This document shows positions 23,016 to 34,295 of a stretch of DNA of 64,000 nucleotides, one piece after another; within the stretch, counting starts at the first letter, position 1; the number at the start of each line of letters is the position of its first letter. Origin of the DNA: Physcomitrium patens (Eukaryota > Streptophyta > Bryopsida > Funariales > Funariaceae); NCBI RefSeq assembly GCF_000002425.4, contig NC_037273.1, forward strand, positions 1,621,906-1,685,905, given 5' to 3'. Below the pieces are notes generated by a model. That model worked only from the letters and a program-made list of their open reading frames with translations. It was not told the origin of the DNA and searched no databases. Both the position numbers and the translations under genes were made by a program.

Positions 23016-25300
23016 TTAGAATATCATATGGTTTGTATTAGTGGTAATTTCCAATGTCCATTTCTTCTTCCCAGTCCTAGACATCGATGTAGGTAAATTG
23101 GTATTCTCTATATTGGAAATTGGTAAAGCTACTGGAACTAAATTTGATAGAGCTTGTAAAATTGATTCTTTCAACGGATAAGATTGTTCTTCCAATTGGG
23201 TTGATATTGGTTCCTTAGAATTCATGATTCTGAGAAGATCTTTCAATGAAAAGGACGTTTCTCAAAACTATGTTGAGAACGAAACGCCTTGAAACAAAAC
23301 CAAAGCCTCCATAATCGGTACCTCATTAAGGTGTATAACCGATTCAGGTCTTATACTGAGTAAAGGACCCATGTTAGGACTTAGATTGGATGGCCTCGTA
23401 ATTGGGTCCAATTGGCCATTTGCTTCAGGATCACCCAAATATTGAATTGGTCCTTTCTCCTTTTGCTGACTTCTTGTAAGGACAACTTGGACTACTTCTA
23501 CTCGATGAACTGGTGAATCTTGAGGACCTTGATTTATCTCCTCTATTTTTCCTTGGCTTTAGATCTACTGATCTCGATAATTGAAATTGAATGGAGTATT
23601 ACATTGCTGATAAGTATATCCCGACTACTTGTAATTCACACACATTGGCGCATAATCGTCACTAGCTGTGGGATTGGGACATTTATTGGCATGATGACCA
23701 ATCTGTCTACAACAAAAATAACAAAGTGGTCTTCTTGTACCTCTATTTGGCATATTGGATGTCTCCACTGGTATATATCTACTAGGCTTGTTCCAAGTAG
23801 GATTAGAAAATGATCCTAATTGTCCCATTGGTACTGAGGGTATTTAGTTCGCTGACGTCGGTGGAGCATATTGCTGATACCTCTGCTGCTCTTTTCTGTA
23901 GTTCTAGGGGTTTGATAGAGACCTTTGATTAAAATTCGAACTTTAAAAGTTATTGAATGTTTGATTTTATCGATTAAATCGATTTCCATTCTATCCATAC
24001 GTATTCTCCATTTAAATTTGATTGACTTTCCATTAAGTTGGTAGAATCATGGTCTGATTACTGAATTGTTGTTGTCTTTGTAAATGCCAGTAGTTTTGGG
24101 TAGGGTGCTTTCCTCCACAAAATATACATTGAACACCCATTTGTTTGGGTGATGGACATTTTGTATCAAAATGACCTTATCCCTTACAATTATTATACCA
24201 TACATTAGGTTTCATATTAGAAGGCTTATGTCATTTTTTCTTATCTTTAGCCAAATTTACGGCCAATTCTTCCATCTTCTTCGTTAGATTTAATAACAAG
24301 GCTTTATTTGGATCTTTAATAATTACATTTGTGAACAATTCCAGTTATTGATAGATTGGTGATGTAAAATAATGTGTCATTGTTATTGGTGCTATTGCTT
24401 GAAGTGGGATAGTATTAATTGGTTGTTGCAATATAACATTTTTTATGTTGGAGTTAGTCATTAGTGGATAATTATCCATTGATACATTTTCTAGTTGTAT
24501 TTGTTGGCTTCTTGAACTTGGAATCATCGTGGCCTCCATTGTTAACAATTGGTCATAATGACATTCTTCCCACATCTTTGCTCGTACCAACGATGCTTCT
24601 ACCGTAGCTAGTCAAGCCTCTTTTACAACTATTTTTAATTCTAGTGGATGCAAATCGTTAATTAATATTGACAATATAAACGTATCTGATATTTGATTAT
24701 TTGACCATTTACAAAGTATATCTGCAATCCAACTATAATAAGACTCTACTGATTTTTCCGCAAATATCTTGCTATTCATAAACTTTCTCTAAGCAGATCT
24801 TCAAATCCAATTGGTCTAAAATGGATTAAGAAGGCATTCCTCATGGTCTCCCAATTGAGAAATCTATCCACTGGTTGTCAATTATATCATTCAAAAGTTA
24901 TATCTTTTAAAGTTGTTAACAACCATCTCAACTAAATGTCTTTAGTTTTACCATTATTAGCTATGTAGGCTGTCAAGAATTGAGATATATGGTGATCGGG
25001 ATCAGAGCCCGGCCAACCACTAAAAGTAGGTAATGGTGCCACACTTGTAGTTCGGTCTCCTACTACTTCTATTTGTACTGCAATTGGTACTTCTAGTACT
25101 CCCGCGGCCATTGGTGTTATAACTCGTTTCCTTGCTATTTGAATTTGAATTTTTCTTCATTTGGTTTTACTTAGACCTACAATTCCTTCTTGTCATTCCC
25201 ATAGGAGATTTCTTATGTGTAATTGCTCCTGTCTTTCTTTCACTTGTCAATTAATTCTTTGATAATCCTCTCCTTCATGATTATTACTTATAATCTTTCA
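23016..25300 (-). pseudogene. Gag of element C with several zinc knuckles
   Basis: The minus strand shows a CCHC knuckle CYFCCRQIGHHANKC at about 23690-23740, and two more close together near 24110-24220 (GHFDTKCPSPK, then CIFCGGKHPTQNYW). Further right, 24345-24590 and the complement of 24600-25050 resemble the retrotransposon gag domain. The block at 23240-23480 is the source-like sequence for the spacers of the array at 301-3692. Broken. Confidence 0.7.
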
Positions 25301-25443
25301 TTCTTCTTTATAAAATCAATATTTTCTTGAATTATAACTCACATATTTGTAATCCTAAAATTAGTTCTTTTCACATTCTCATTCAATATATAATTCCATC
25401 TCCCATACAATCAATTTCTAACATTTCATATTATTATCATTTC

Positions 25444-25460
25444 CTCGGCAATAGTGCCAA
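25444..25460 (-). other. Primer-binding site of element C
   Basis: Immediately inside the 5' LTR the minus strand reads TGGCACTATTGCCGAGG, a slightly decayed form of TGGCGCCGTTGCCGGGG, the site typical of plant Athila/Tat-type elements. This fixes orientation and lineage. Confidence 0.7.
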
Positions 25461-25463
25461 AAT

Positions 25464-26158
25464 GTTGTTCTTGTTGTGTTCAAGCTTCAATATATCAAAG
25501 CAATTGAATTAATAGAGGTAGATTCGAACACAAAAAAAGACTGGTTATATGAACTAGATTTGTTAGTGTCACAATTGACTGTACTCTAGCTATTTGAAAT
25601 CAATTATCAAACTACAAAACACCAAGGCTTACTACTTCTATCTTAATTCAATCCATAATCCATTCTACGACTATCAATTCAACAATACTTCCATATTCTT
25701 ATTCGTTCATCTCCCACTTATTCTCTTTGTAGTTTATATATATTCAATTACTGATCTCCAACTTACCTATTATATTCAATTTTTCAATTCATCACACAGA
25801 ACTCAATATCTTGGCTTACGACTCTCATAGTTTGGCACTCCAGACTAACTTCTCAGTATTCAAAAACTATCTATTATTCGTCAACAACAAAGAAACAAAA
25901 AGAGGTAGCACCAAGCTTGCCTTGGCTTACGACTATCACAGTCTGGCCCCAATCTCTCTTTTCTCAACCTCTTTATCCTACCCAAAAGATGGATCGTCAG
26001 CTAGCAGATTCCAAAGGTTATGATCCTTTAAACTCTTAACCATTTATTTCACTAACAACCTACTGTTACCAATTAAATTGCCTAACTATCAATCTAATTC
26101 TCCAGGTTATCAATAACCAATCAGTAACTTATCACAAAGTTTATTTGCCTATTCTACA
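25464..26158 (-). repeat. 5' LTR of element C
   Basis: 695 bp, the partner of 18004-18699, followed by the target duplication ATGAT. The plus-strand ORFs at 25327-26023 fall in or across this LTR and are not genes. Confidence 0.9.
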
Positions 26159-26163
26159 ATGAT

Positions 26164-26308
26164 CAACGTTATTCTTGCAACATCCCTTCTTATCAAAAGT
26201 CTCATTTTTTTTTCCTTCATTACATCCTTTGCTAGGAATACCATCTAAAAAAGGCATAATTTTTTTAAAAATAAAGTCTTTCAATAAAATAATCATTCCA
26301 TTTATTAT
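26164..26308 (-). mobile_element. Element D, central RT piece
   Basis: The minus strand carries the RT catalytic neighbourhood, with MPFLDGIPSKGC in the place of the YLDD box, followed by a KKNETFDKKGCCKNNVDH stretch. This GIPxKGC continuation is distinct from the chromovirus and Athila RTs elsewhere in the window. Element C lies on its left side and chromovirus B on its right. Broken. Confidence 0.7.
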
Positions 26309-26843
26309 TATCACAGATATATACTTACTCATTACTTAAGTAAGTAGAATAAGGTAAAAGTAGATTCATTTCATAATACCTTCTAAAAAAGCCTCTTAGA
26401 AGCTTCTTAGATAATTTTTGACTTTATATATGTTTGTAGTTAATTGATAGGTTAGAAACTTGATCAACAAGATATTCATGTGCCATATATATTGGTAGCT
26501 TATAAAATAAGCTAATTATGTGGGAGCCATATAAAAAACTTGCCTTACAAGTCAAGATATGTGTCATATAAAATCAATATTTTTTTGGAGGTCTTATAGA
26601 ATGTTGCCACATAGATCCTAAGTAGATAGTATATATAGAAGCAAGAATAAAGCCTTCTTCACTCTTGCCAAGTCCTTTCTTCTTTTCAGTCTAGATTCAA
26701 GAGTCTCTAATTTCTTTGTCTTTTGATATTAGTTATTTTAATTTCATTTTAATGTACATAATATTTTATTTTTATTTTATCACTTTTCTTTTGACATAGA
26801 TTTTTTAAGTTTATGCATCTTTATCTATTTCATGTCCTTGAAA
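26309..26843 (+). repeat. 5' LTR of element B
   Basis: About 535 bp, alignable over its length with the 540 bp LTRs of element E (start tatcacagatatata, TATA region agtatatatagaagc, end gtccttgaaa). Confidence 0.8.
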
Positions 26844-27054
26844 AATTGACAAGAGTATACTTATAATATTAGAGCTTTGTCTTCTCTTGATTAAGAATGG
26901 ATTATTTATTTTTTTGTATAAAACATAAGCATATTAAAAATTATAGATTACCTTCTTCTAAACTAATATTATTCTTAGTATCTTCTTTATTCTCAAGTCC
27001 TCTCTTTAGTTTGCTTTAAGCAATATTAGACCTTTTTTATAAGTATCATCATAA

Positions 27055-28755
27055 CAAAGCTTCTTGAAATGAAGAGTATAATGGTACAAATCCAAGAACA
27101 ATTGAAGGTGTTGATGCTTGCAATGCATTAGCTCAGTTTATTGCTACTTAGAGCAATAAAAATAAAAAAATTAAAGATATTGACATGATTAAAACCGCTT
27201 CAATATCTATATTGAATCACATCCTTTTTCCTATAGTGGAACATCCTTTCTATATTAGAAACCAATAGTTGATTTGTTTGAGAAGTTTATTAGCATAAGA
27301 TCTAAATTTCAAGGATTTATTAATCAAGTACAACTTACGATTGAATTTCAATTCCAAAGTTATCTAATTCTAGGATCATAAGTTAGATTCATTGGTACAC
27401 TTCTTTTAAGTTTAATATTATCATGGTTTTTATCTTTTTTTGAATGACAAGATCTAATATTAGATAATTTGGAGGCTTTTTTGGAAGAGTTTTGATCTAT
27501 GTATAGAGAACATGATGCAACTCATGTTGCAACAAATAAGATTCATATTTTATGACAATGCAATCCATTTATAACATTATATGCTTTATAATATTAATAA
27601 TTTACAACTGATATCAAGTGAGATGATATTGCACTTATTAGCCAATTTTTCTATAGATTAAAATATAAAATAAAAAAAATAATTTTCAACTTACTTGATC
27701 GTCAAACATTAAATCAAGCAATTGACTTTGCTATGAAGTGCAATAATCAGCTTTTTGAATTTTGATTTGAGAGCCAAATAAATGGGCTTCAATGCTATTA
27801 TAATTCAATAGCAATACCAATGCCTCTTCAATACATACATTTGAAAGTAGATGATGTGTAAATTGATGTGATACGTTTCAAATCTCTTACTAAGTAAAAA
27901 TAGATTCATCACCATCAGGAAGGATTGTGCTAATATTAAAGAGAGTCTAAGCATATTGCTTAATATTATTCAAAGAAGTGATGCAATTATAAAATAAAGA
28001 GTACAAATCTCAAAGAAGATATTATATTAAAAAATAAATTTATCGAGCTACAATAGAGATTGTGCAACTAGAACCTTATACAATATCTAATAAAGGTCCT
28101 ATTCTCTCTTTAGAACCGTCTTCTTGTTTTACATTAAATATTATTTTACGACCTAAATATTACAAAGCCTCTCGCTTATTAGATTCAAGAATCTCAGCAT
28201 ATTTCTTAGATGAAGAATTTGCTAAAAGAATTATAACATATCTTTAGTGAAGAAAACTAAACTTATTCATATAAAAGTCATAGATGGTCATCTATTGTCT
28301 TCTAGAGATATTACTTACAAAACCCTTCTTATAACCAATAGTTATAATAGCTTTGTAGTGTTTAACATCATTAGATCTCCTTCTAATCCAATCATTTTAA
28401 GCTTATCGTGGTTAGAAAATATAACCCTTGAATAGATTAGATTTCTTGTATTCTTGACTTTTCTAAAAGTATAATCAAAAGTATAATTAATTAAGTAAAA
28501 AATCACAAGTCTAGTATAATTAAACCTATGTTTGTAAATGCAAGAGCTTTCTTACATGTTCCAAAAGAAGAATCACCTTGTGTCATTTATGCCACACCTA
28601 TCTCTAATAGTGCAAAGACTTCAAATGGTATTCCAAGCCAATATCAAAAATTTTAAGATATATTTGAAAAAAAGAAAGATGATACTCTTCTAAAACATTG
28701 TTCCTATGACTACTCAATTGACCTTCAAGAAGAAGCACAACCACTGTCAATATAG
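27055..28755 (+). pseudogene. Gag and protease region of element B
   Basis: Continuous DNA similarity to 34300-35990 of element E. It begins at the gag start region (cttcttgaaatgaagagt), passes through the zinc knuckle area near 27900-27960, and enters the protease region, where 28062-28435 still reads GPILSLEPSSCF and IRSPSNPIILSLSWLE. Broken in many places. Confidence 0.8.
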
Positions 28756-28756
28756 A

Positions 28757-29995
28757 GAGAGTTTGCCTCAACAAAGTGCTTAGCTTCAAGCTACCACTAA
28801 ATGCTCAATCAAGTCTAAGATATAAAAGTATCAAGTTTATATATGTAATATTTTCTCTTTTAAGAAAATTACATCAATACAAAAGCCCAAGTACCAAAAA
28901 AACACCCAAATGTATGATAAAGTATCTTAAAACCTTATATATCCTTATGAGAAATGTTTCTTGAACTTCAACACCTCATATTTCACGATTGGACTGTCCA
29001 AAAAATCCTAAATTTTACATGAAGTACTGATATACTTTCAAAAACTACCACAAAAAAATTCAACAACAAGTTCATTACAGATCTTGAGATATCACCAAAA
29101 TCCTATTAATAGCTTTAAACCCTAGTTTACATACATTTGCATGCTATTTTCTTCATATCACATAAAATAAGTACTCAAATACCATAAAACTCTAATCTAT
29201 AGCTTCTTAACTTAATAACACACACTTATGGAAATTTTGAGCCAAAAATTCATCTAGAAACTCAAGATATGGCTTCAACCATACCTATCAACAAAATGAT
29301 TCACTTATTGCCTTTGAATTACATGTGCTATCTTCAATACCCTATAACTCCTTCATTTAGACTTGGAATTCATCAAATAGTATATGTAAAGTGTAGCCAA
29401 GAAAGTGTTCTCTCCAACTTCAGTTGCTGATCTTTCATTGCTCTCCGTACGCATATGTTATGCTTCAAAGAGTGATAGTAGATACAAATTTGACACCTTA
29501 ATTTTGAACACCTATATCTCTTTCACAAAAACTTGAAATCACACAAACTCTTCATCCAAATTATACCCAAAATCTCGAACTTGCTGATCCTAGCCTCCAA
29601 AGCTCAAATGACTTTGAAAGAGAAATTCTAATCTCTAATAAGGCCTCGGGCAGCCTCCTTGAAACCCATTGGGCATGGCCTTCGACCAATAAGAATGAAG
29701 ATCTCCATTCCCTGCCTTCATCTAACCATGCCTTGCTTTCATCCCTCCCAATAAGCCTCCTAATAGTTTAGACTTTCATCTTTAAACTCCAATCTTCTCT
29801 TAAGCTTTATACTAGATATCTAAATCCTACATAATATAAACACTATAATCAAAATAGATAAATCTATAAATAAATTTCCTTATATCAATTCTCTTTAAAT
29901 TTATTTAGTAACCACTCTAATCTACATCAAGACTTACAAACATATTATATGTCTTAATTGATTTTTACATACTATAAGCATTTACAGTATAACAA
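28757..29995 (-). repeat. LTR-like insertion, minus orientation, in element B
   Basis: Begins where pol similarity to element E stops and ends where extra-ORF similarity resumes. Much of it (about 29000-29760) is an inverted homologue of 30700-31250; a shared landmark is gcgtacgga with flanking sequence at 29445-29455 and 30965-30975. It is therefore an LTR of the same family as the insertion at 30310-31930. The element B pol between about 35990 and 39050 (element E numbering) is missing here. Confidence 0.5.
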
Positions 29996-30002
29996 TGTTT
30001 GA

Positions 30003-30275
30003 TATCATGACCTAGAAAAAGACTCTTGATGTTTGGTGATTTTATTGGAAGTAGGTACAACTCCTGATGGTGTTGTAAATATTTTCTTTGAAGAAAGTTA
30101 CGTAGGTTTCAACAATGATCAAATCACAAGGTGATCTTCTCATCCTAGAATGGGATATTATTAATGGCTAAGATGATCTATCAACTACCTTCTAAAGAAA
30201 CAAAGATCAAATTACGTAGCAAATATAATTTATTATATCTTAAACTTCCTCAATATATGATCACTACTTCTCATG
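30003..30275 (+). pseudogene. Remnant of the extra 3' ORF in element B
   Basis: DNA clearly homologous to 39045-39315, the second half of the extra ORF of element E (gtttggtgattttattgg, aatcacaaggtgatcttctc). This shows the extra ORF is an old family trait and not a recent pick-up by element E. Confidence 0.75.
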
Positions 30276-30309
30276 GAACTCATCCCTAGAAGGGAGGATA
30301 ATATCACAG

Positions 30310-31930
30310 TGACATATTATGGTTAGGCTTCCATATGAAAATAATATAATTATATATTTAATATTCAATTTACTTAGCAATATGGTGAGAGCCATATTAC
30401 GAGATTTTAGTTGGTTTTAGAGTGTGGTTAAATTACTACTTTAAGAAGAAGTTGTTTCAAATGATTACTATTAGAATTTGTACAACTTTATTTTCTTTTG
30501 ATAGTGACTTTGAAGTTGATCTTATTAGTAGTAAATTTGAATACTTAGAATCACTTTTGTTAGATATTGGTGACCCTTAAAGTCTTATACTCTTTCTTTT
30601 ATATGGTATTTAGGACATATATTGTATAAATTTTATAAATAAAAGAGTTGGAGAGGAATTTTGGTATCAAAAAGAGAATTTAAGACATCTATATGGATGA
30701 ATAGAGATGGATGATATAAATTTTCATTCCCATTGGTCAAAAATCATGAGCAATGGACTTCAACAAGGCTGCCTAAGGCCATATTAGACATTAGGGTTAG
30801 TTTTTTGGAAGGATTCAAATATCAAAGGCTAAGGTCTATAGGTTCAAGTTTTTGGCTATGGTTTTGGTGAAAATATTCAGTCATTTAGAGTTTTTATGAA
30901 AGAGATATAGGTACTCAAAGTTGAAGTGTTGATTTTATACTTACTGTCACTCTTTTGGATATAATACATGCGTACGGAAAGCAACTAAGGATCAGCAGTC
31001 AAGGTTAAAAAGAAAACTTTTTTGGCTATATTTTATGCATATTTTTTGATAATTTCTAAACTAGGATGAAGGAGATATTAGAAGTTGAAGTCAGCATTTG
31101 GAATCTAAGTAGTTGTAAGTGACCCAAATTGCTAGTAGTTGTGTTTTGAGCTATATCTTGTGCAATTTGATAAGATTTTGTTTAAGAATTTCTAAGAATG
31201 AATATTTTTATGTTACTAAATTTTATACATAGGTTTTGTGATATTTGGATTTTGGATTTTTGAGATACAAAGAAAATATTACTTAGGTACTTGTGAATTA
31301 GGGTTTTAGAGTATCTCCTAGGAATTTTAAGATGCTAGATAATGAGTAGCGAATTTATGGTTGAATTTTTGTAAGATAAAGTTTGAGGGTGAATTCTATG
31401 ATATTTTTGAATTAGGAAAAATCTGAATAGCTAGACCAAGTGATATGAATTTTTAAAGTATAGAAAGAAGAAATCCTTTATATGAATATTATATTTTGAA
31501 GGGATTTTATTATAACTTGAGAATTTTATACAAAATAAAGGAGTATTTGAGAGCCAAGACTTTATATATATGTTGAAGATGGATATATGGAGCTATGGTT
31601 GAATTTTTGTATAAAGATGAGCTTTTGAGAGGAGATTGTGGATTTCCTTTGAAGTTATTGAAAACCTAATCTACCAACAAATGGTTAGCTATGATTTCGT
31701 ATAGCCAAAAATGTTAGAAAATTTCTAGATATTTTAGAAAGCCTTATATATAAATCTTCTTAAATATAAAAATATTTATTAATATAATATCTATTTGATA
31801 TTATAGTATTTATTTATCTTCTACTTTTAAGATTAAATAACTTATTAGAGCTTGGCCAATAAGTTAAAACTAAACTCTCTACAGCTAGGTACCTAGTGTA
31901 TTCTCAGATAGAAAACTATGTAATACAACA
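30310..31930 (+). repeat. Solo-LTR-like insertion in the 3' LTR of element B
   Basis: About 1621 bp, starting TGACATATTA and ending TAATACAACA, placed 8 bp into the element B LTR. Flanks acag (30306-30309) and acgg (31931-31934) look like a decayed target duplication. The 3' end matches the LTR ends in the 301-3692 array. No internal coding region is seen, hence a solo LTR. Confidence 0.55.
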
Positions 31931-32465
31931 ACGGATTTATACCTATTGTAATCATTACTTAAATAGGTAGAATTAGATAAAAGTAAAATCATTTCATAAT
32001 TCCTTCTAGAGAAGTTTCTATGAAGCTTCTTAAATGATGTTTTCACTTTATATATGTTTGTAGTTGATTGATAGGTTAGAAACTTGATCAACAAGCTACA
32101 CATGTGCCATATATATTGGTAGCTTATAAAACAAGCTAACTATGTGGCAACCATATAAAAAACTTTCTTTGCAAGTTAAAATATGTGTCATATAAAGTCA
32201 ACACATTTTTAAAGGTCCTATAGAATGTCGCCACATAGATCCTATATAGATAGTATATATAGAGGCAAGAATAAAACCTTCTTCACTCTTGTCAATTCCT
32301 TTCTTCTTTTCAGTCTAAATTTAAGAATCTCTAATTTTTTTGTCTTTTGGAATTAGCTATTTTACTTTCATTTTAATGTACATACTATTTTATTTTTATT
32401 TTGTCACTTTTTTTTTTACATAGATTTTTCAGATTTATACATCTTCTTCCAATTCGTGTCCCTCA
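31931..32465 (+). repeat. 3' LTR of element B (main part)
   Basis: Continues the LTR begun at 30302. It matches the left LTR and element E LTRs, including the paired GAAGCTTC-like region and the TATA region. The small minus ORF at 31885-32103 is accidental. Confidence 0.75.
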
Positions 32466-32780
32466 TAATTGTATATACAACTAAATTAGTTGCATCTTAC
32501 AAAAGAGTACACATTTTAAATAGTCCAAGTGGTATTGTCATTATTGTTAAATCTCTACTTCAACATGTAAGTTGAAATTGATTATAACCCAAATATAAAT
32601 TATCAATTGAATAAATCACCCTTCCTGTAAAAACTTCTTTAAACTCATATATTAAAGATCCTATACTTGTATTTTAATAGTTACTGTATTTATTGGCTGC
32701 ATATCATGAATAAAATGCAATAATCTATTTTTCTTAGGTACTATAAACCAACAACTAGAATATGGAACAAAACCTAGTCA
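32466..32780 (-). mobile_element. Element D, N-terminal RT piece
   Basis: The minus strand reads text of the RT fingers (RLLHFIHDMQPINTVTIK, the usual LRFVHDLQPLNKVTIKD block) and, nearer 32480-32530, GLFKMCTLL followed by ATNLVVYT. It joins in order with the RT piece at 26164-26308 across element B. Broken. Confidence 0.65.
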
Positions 32781-32781
32781 C

Positions 32782-33538
32782 ATATTATATGAAGCCTTTC
32801 TTGAGAATGCACCAAGTACTTGGTTGTAGAATGTAGAAAGAATATTGCAACAACATGATTTTAATTGTAATAGAATCATAAATAATTCCAATTAAATCTT
32901 AATAATGCTAATTAAGATTTAAATAATCCAAAAAAAGCTCAAAAAATTACAAAAGAAGCATGAAAAAATTGAAAAGAAATTGAAAAGAAGTATTAAAATA
33001 AAATCCAAAATATATTACAAATAAATTTCAACCAAATCTTACTTTAGTCTTACTTAAAATTTTAATAGTCTTTAATTATATTCTAAATCAAATCCTCATT
33101 AAATCCTAAATAAATCCTAAATCCTAACAAATTTTTAAATCCTAAATCAAATCATAATCAAATTAACCTAATTCTAAGGTAGTTTAGAACCTCAATATTT
33201 ATCAATTTTACCATTGATCTTGCTTAAGATTTTACACACCTTTCAACAAATAAATTGGCAACAAGTACACATAATTTCAAGAAAATAAAATTTACCAAAT
33301 AGATGATCAATTCTAAATTCCCCTTGGATGTTGGCTAGCTTCCTACTCCAATCTAAATGTTGAACTTCTAGTGCTAAGATCTCCTTCTTGAACTATTAAA
33401 TTACCTTCTAAATATACTTTAACTATAGGAAATCAAGTCTCCACAAAAAAGTTAGCAATTTGGGATTGAGTAGAGTTTTCATGATATCTAAAGATTTGCT
33501 TATTAGAACAAAGTGAAATTTAACATAGTGTTAGAGGA
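32782..33538 (-). repeat. LTR relic, minus orientation
   Basis: The left end is the complement of the shared LTR 3' end (catattatatgaagcctttcttgagaatg). 33080-33170 holds the complement of the AGGATTT repeats, and 33330-33400 matches the complement of 41290-41360. Element E is inserted at its right edge after CTTAA. Confidence 0.55.
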
Positions 33539-33633
33539 CTTAATGTCACGGACATACATATAATTACCTATATGAATAGATAAAAGTATGTAAAAGTAGA
33601 TAAAAGTAGGTTAATTGTGTAATATCTTCTAGA

Positions 33634-33652
33634 GAAGCTTCTTAGAAGCTTC
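33634..33652. promoter_or_regulatory. Paired GAAnnTTC motifs in element E LTR
   Basis: Two copies of GAAGCTTC, 3 bp apart. Each is a two-unit heat-shock-element half, though the spacing between them is not the perfect 5 bp register. The same pair recurs in the 3' LTR near 39448. They correspond in place to the fuller motifs of the relative at 6013-6380. Confidence 0.35.
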
Positions 33653-33853
33653 ATAGACGCTGCTTTGACTTTATAGGAGTCTATAGTTGACTTTTAGGTT
33701 AGAAACTTGGTCAACAAGTTAGCCATGTGCCACACATGTTGGAAGCTTAAAGAACAAGCTAACTACGTGGTCCATCCATAGAAAACTTGCCTTGCAAGCA
33801 AAGGCATGTGGCCTAGAAAGTCAACATATATTGGAGGTCTTATAGAACATCGC

Positions 33854-33884
33854 CACGTGGCTTCTAGTTAGATAGTATATATAG
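33854..33884 (+). promoter_or_regulatory. G-box and TATA-like box of LTR promoter
   Basis: CCACGTGG (palindromic G-box) at 33853-33860, followed 16 bp later by TATATATAG at 33876-33884. The same arrangement is present in the 3' LTR. G-boxes bind bZIP and bHLH factors in plants; use here is inferred. Confidence 0.45.
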
Positions 33885-34104
33885 AGGCAAGAGTGAAGCC
33901 CTCTTCACTCTTGTCAACTCCTTTCTTGCTTCTAGTCTAGTTTCAAGGGTCTCTAGTTTTCTTGTATTTTGGCAATAGCCATTCCAGTTTCTTTCTTAAT
34001 ATACATATTTCTATTTTGTCCTATTTCTTTTTGAGAAAAGTCTCACTTACTCTTTAGCTTTCATCGAGTTCTTGTCCTTGACAGATTGACAAGAGTACAC
34101 TTAC

Positions 34105-34115
34105 AATATCAGAGC
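34105..34115 (+). other. Primer-binding site of element E
   Basis: Reads aaTATCAGAGC, matching the TGGTATCAGAGC site complementary to the 3' end of initiator tRNA-Met except at the first bases. It begins about 23 nt past the LTR and does not abut it. The relatives at 26309 and 6013 show the same motif at a similar offset. Confidence 0.5.
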
Positions 34116-34295
34116 TTTGTCTTTTCTTGATTAAGAGTGGATTACCCCTTTTTCTTGATAAGACATAAGCACATTAGAAGTTGCGGATTACCCTCTTTTA
34201 AACTGATATTGTTCTTAGTATTTTCTTTGTTATCAATTCCTCTCTTCTATTTGTTTTGAGCGTTATTAGACATCTTCTCTTTTCTAAGTGCTACT

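Larger units (their letters stand above)
18004..26158 (-). mobile_element. Athila/Tat-like retrotransposon, LTR to LTR (element C)
   Basis: An 8155 bp element on the minus strand flanked by the target duplication ATGAT (17999-18003 and 26159-26163). LTRs are 18004-18699 and 25464-26158, both reading TGTTGTTC to ATTCTACA in window orientation. They differ by about 10 percent by eye, mostly transitions, so insertion is old (several million years or more at usual plant rates). From right to left it contains a primer-binding site, gag with zinc knuckles, protease, RT, RNase H, integrase, a polypurine-like tract and a short 3' region. The coding parts are broken by many interruptions. There is no chromodomain. 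It sits inside the RT of element D. Confidence 0.88.
26309..32465 (+). mobile_element. Decayed chromovirus related to element E (element B)
   Basis: Plus-strand relic with a left LTR (26309-26843), offset primer-binding site (about 26866-26875), gag (about 27055-28050), protease (about 28060-28755), a remnant of the extra 3' ORF (about 30003-30275), polypurine tract (30288-30297) and a right LTR split by an insertion (30302-30309 and 31931-32465). Most of pol is replaced by an inverted LTR-like block at 28757-29995. It sits within the RT of element D. Heavily AT-shifted with many breaks; old. Confidence 0.82.
33544..34083 (+). repeat. 5' LTR of element E
   Basis: 540 bp, starting TGTCACGGACA and ending TGTCCTTGACA, so its ends form an 11 bp near-perfect inverted repeat. 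It contains GAAGCTTC twice (33634-33641 and 33645-33652), a G-box CACGTG (33854-33859) and a TATA-like TATATATAG (33876-33884), a plausible promoter order. The transcription start would lie shortly after 33900. Confidence 0.95.
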
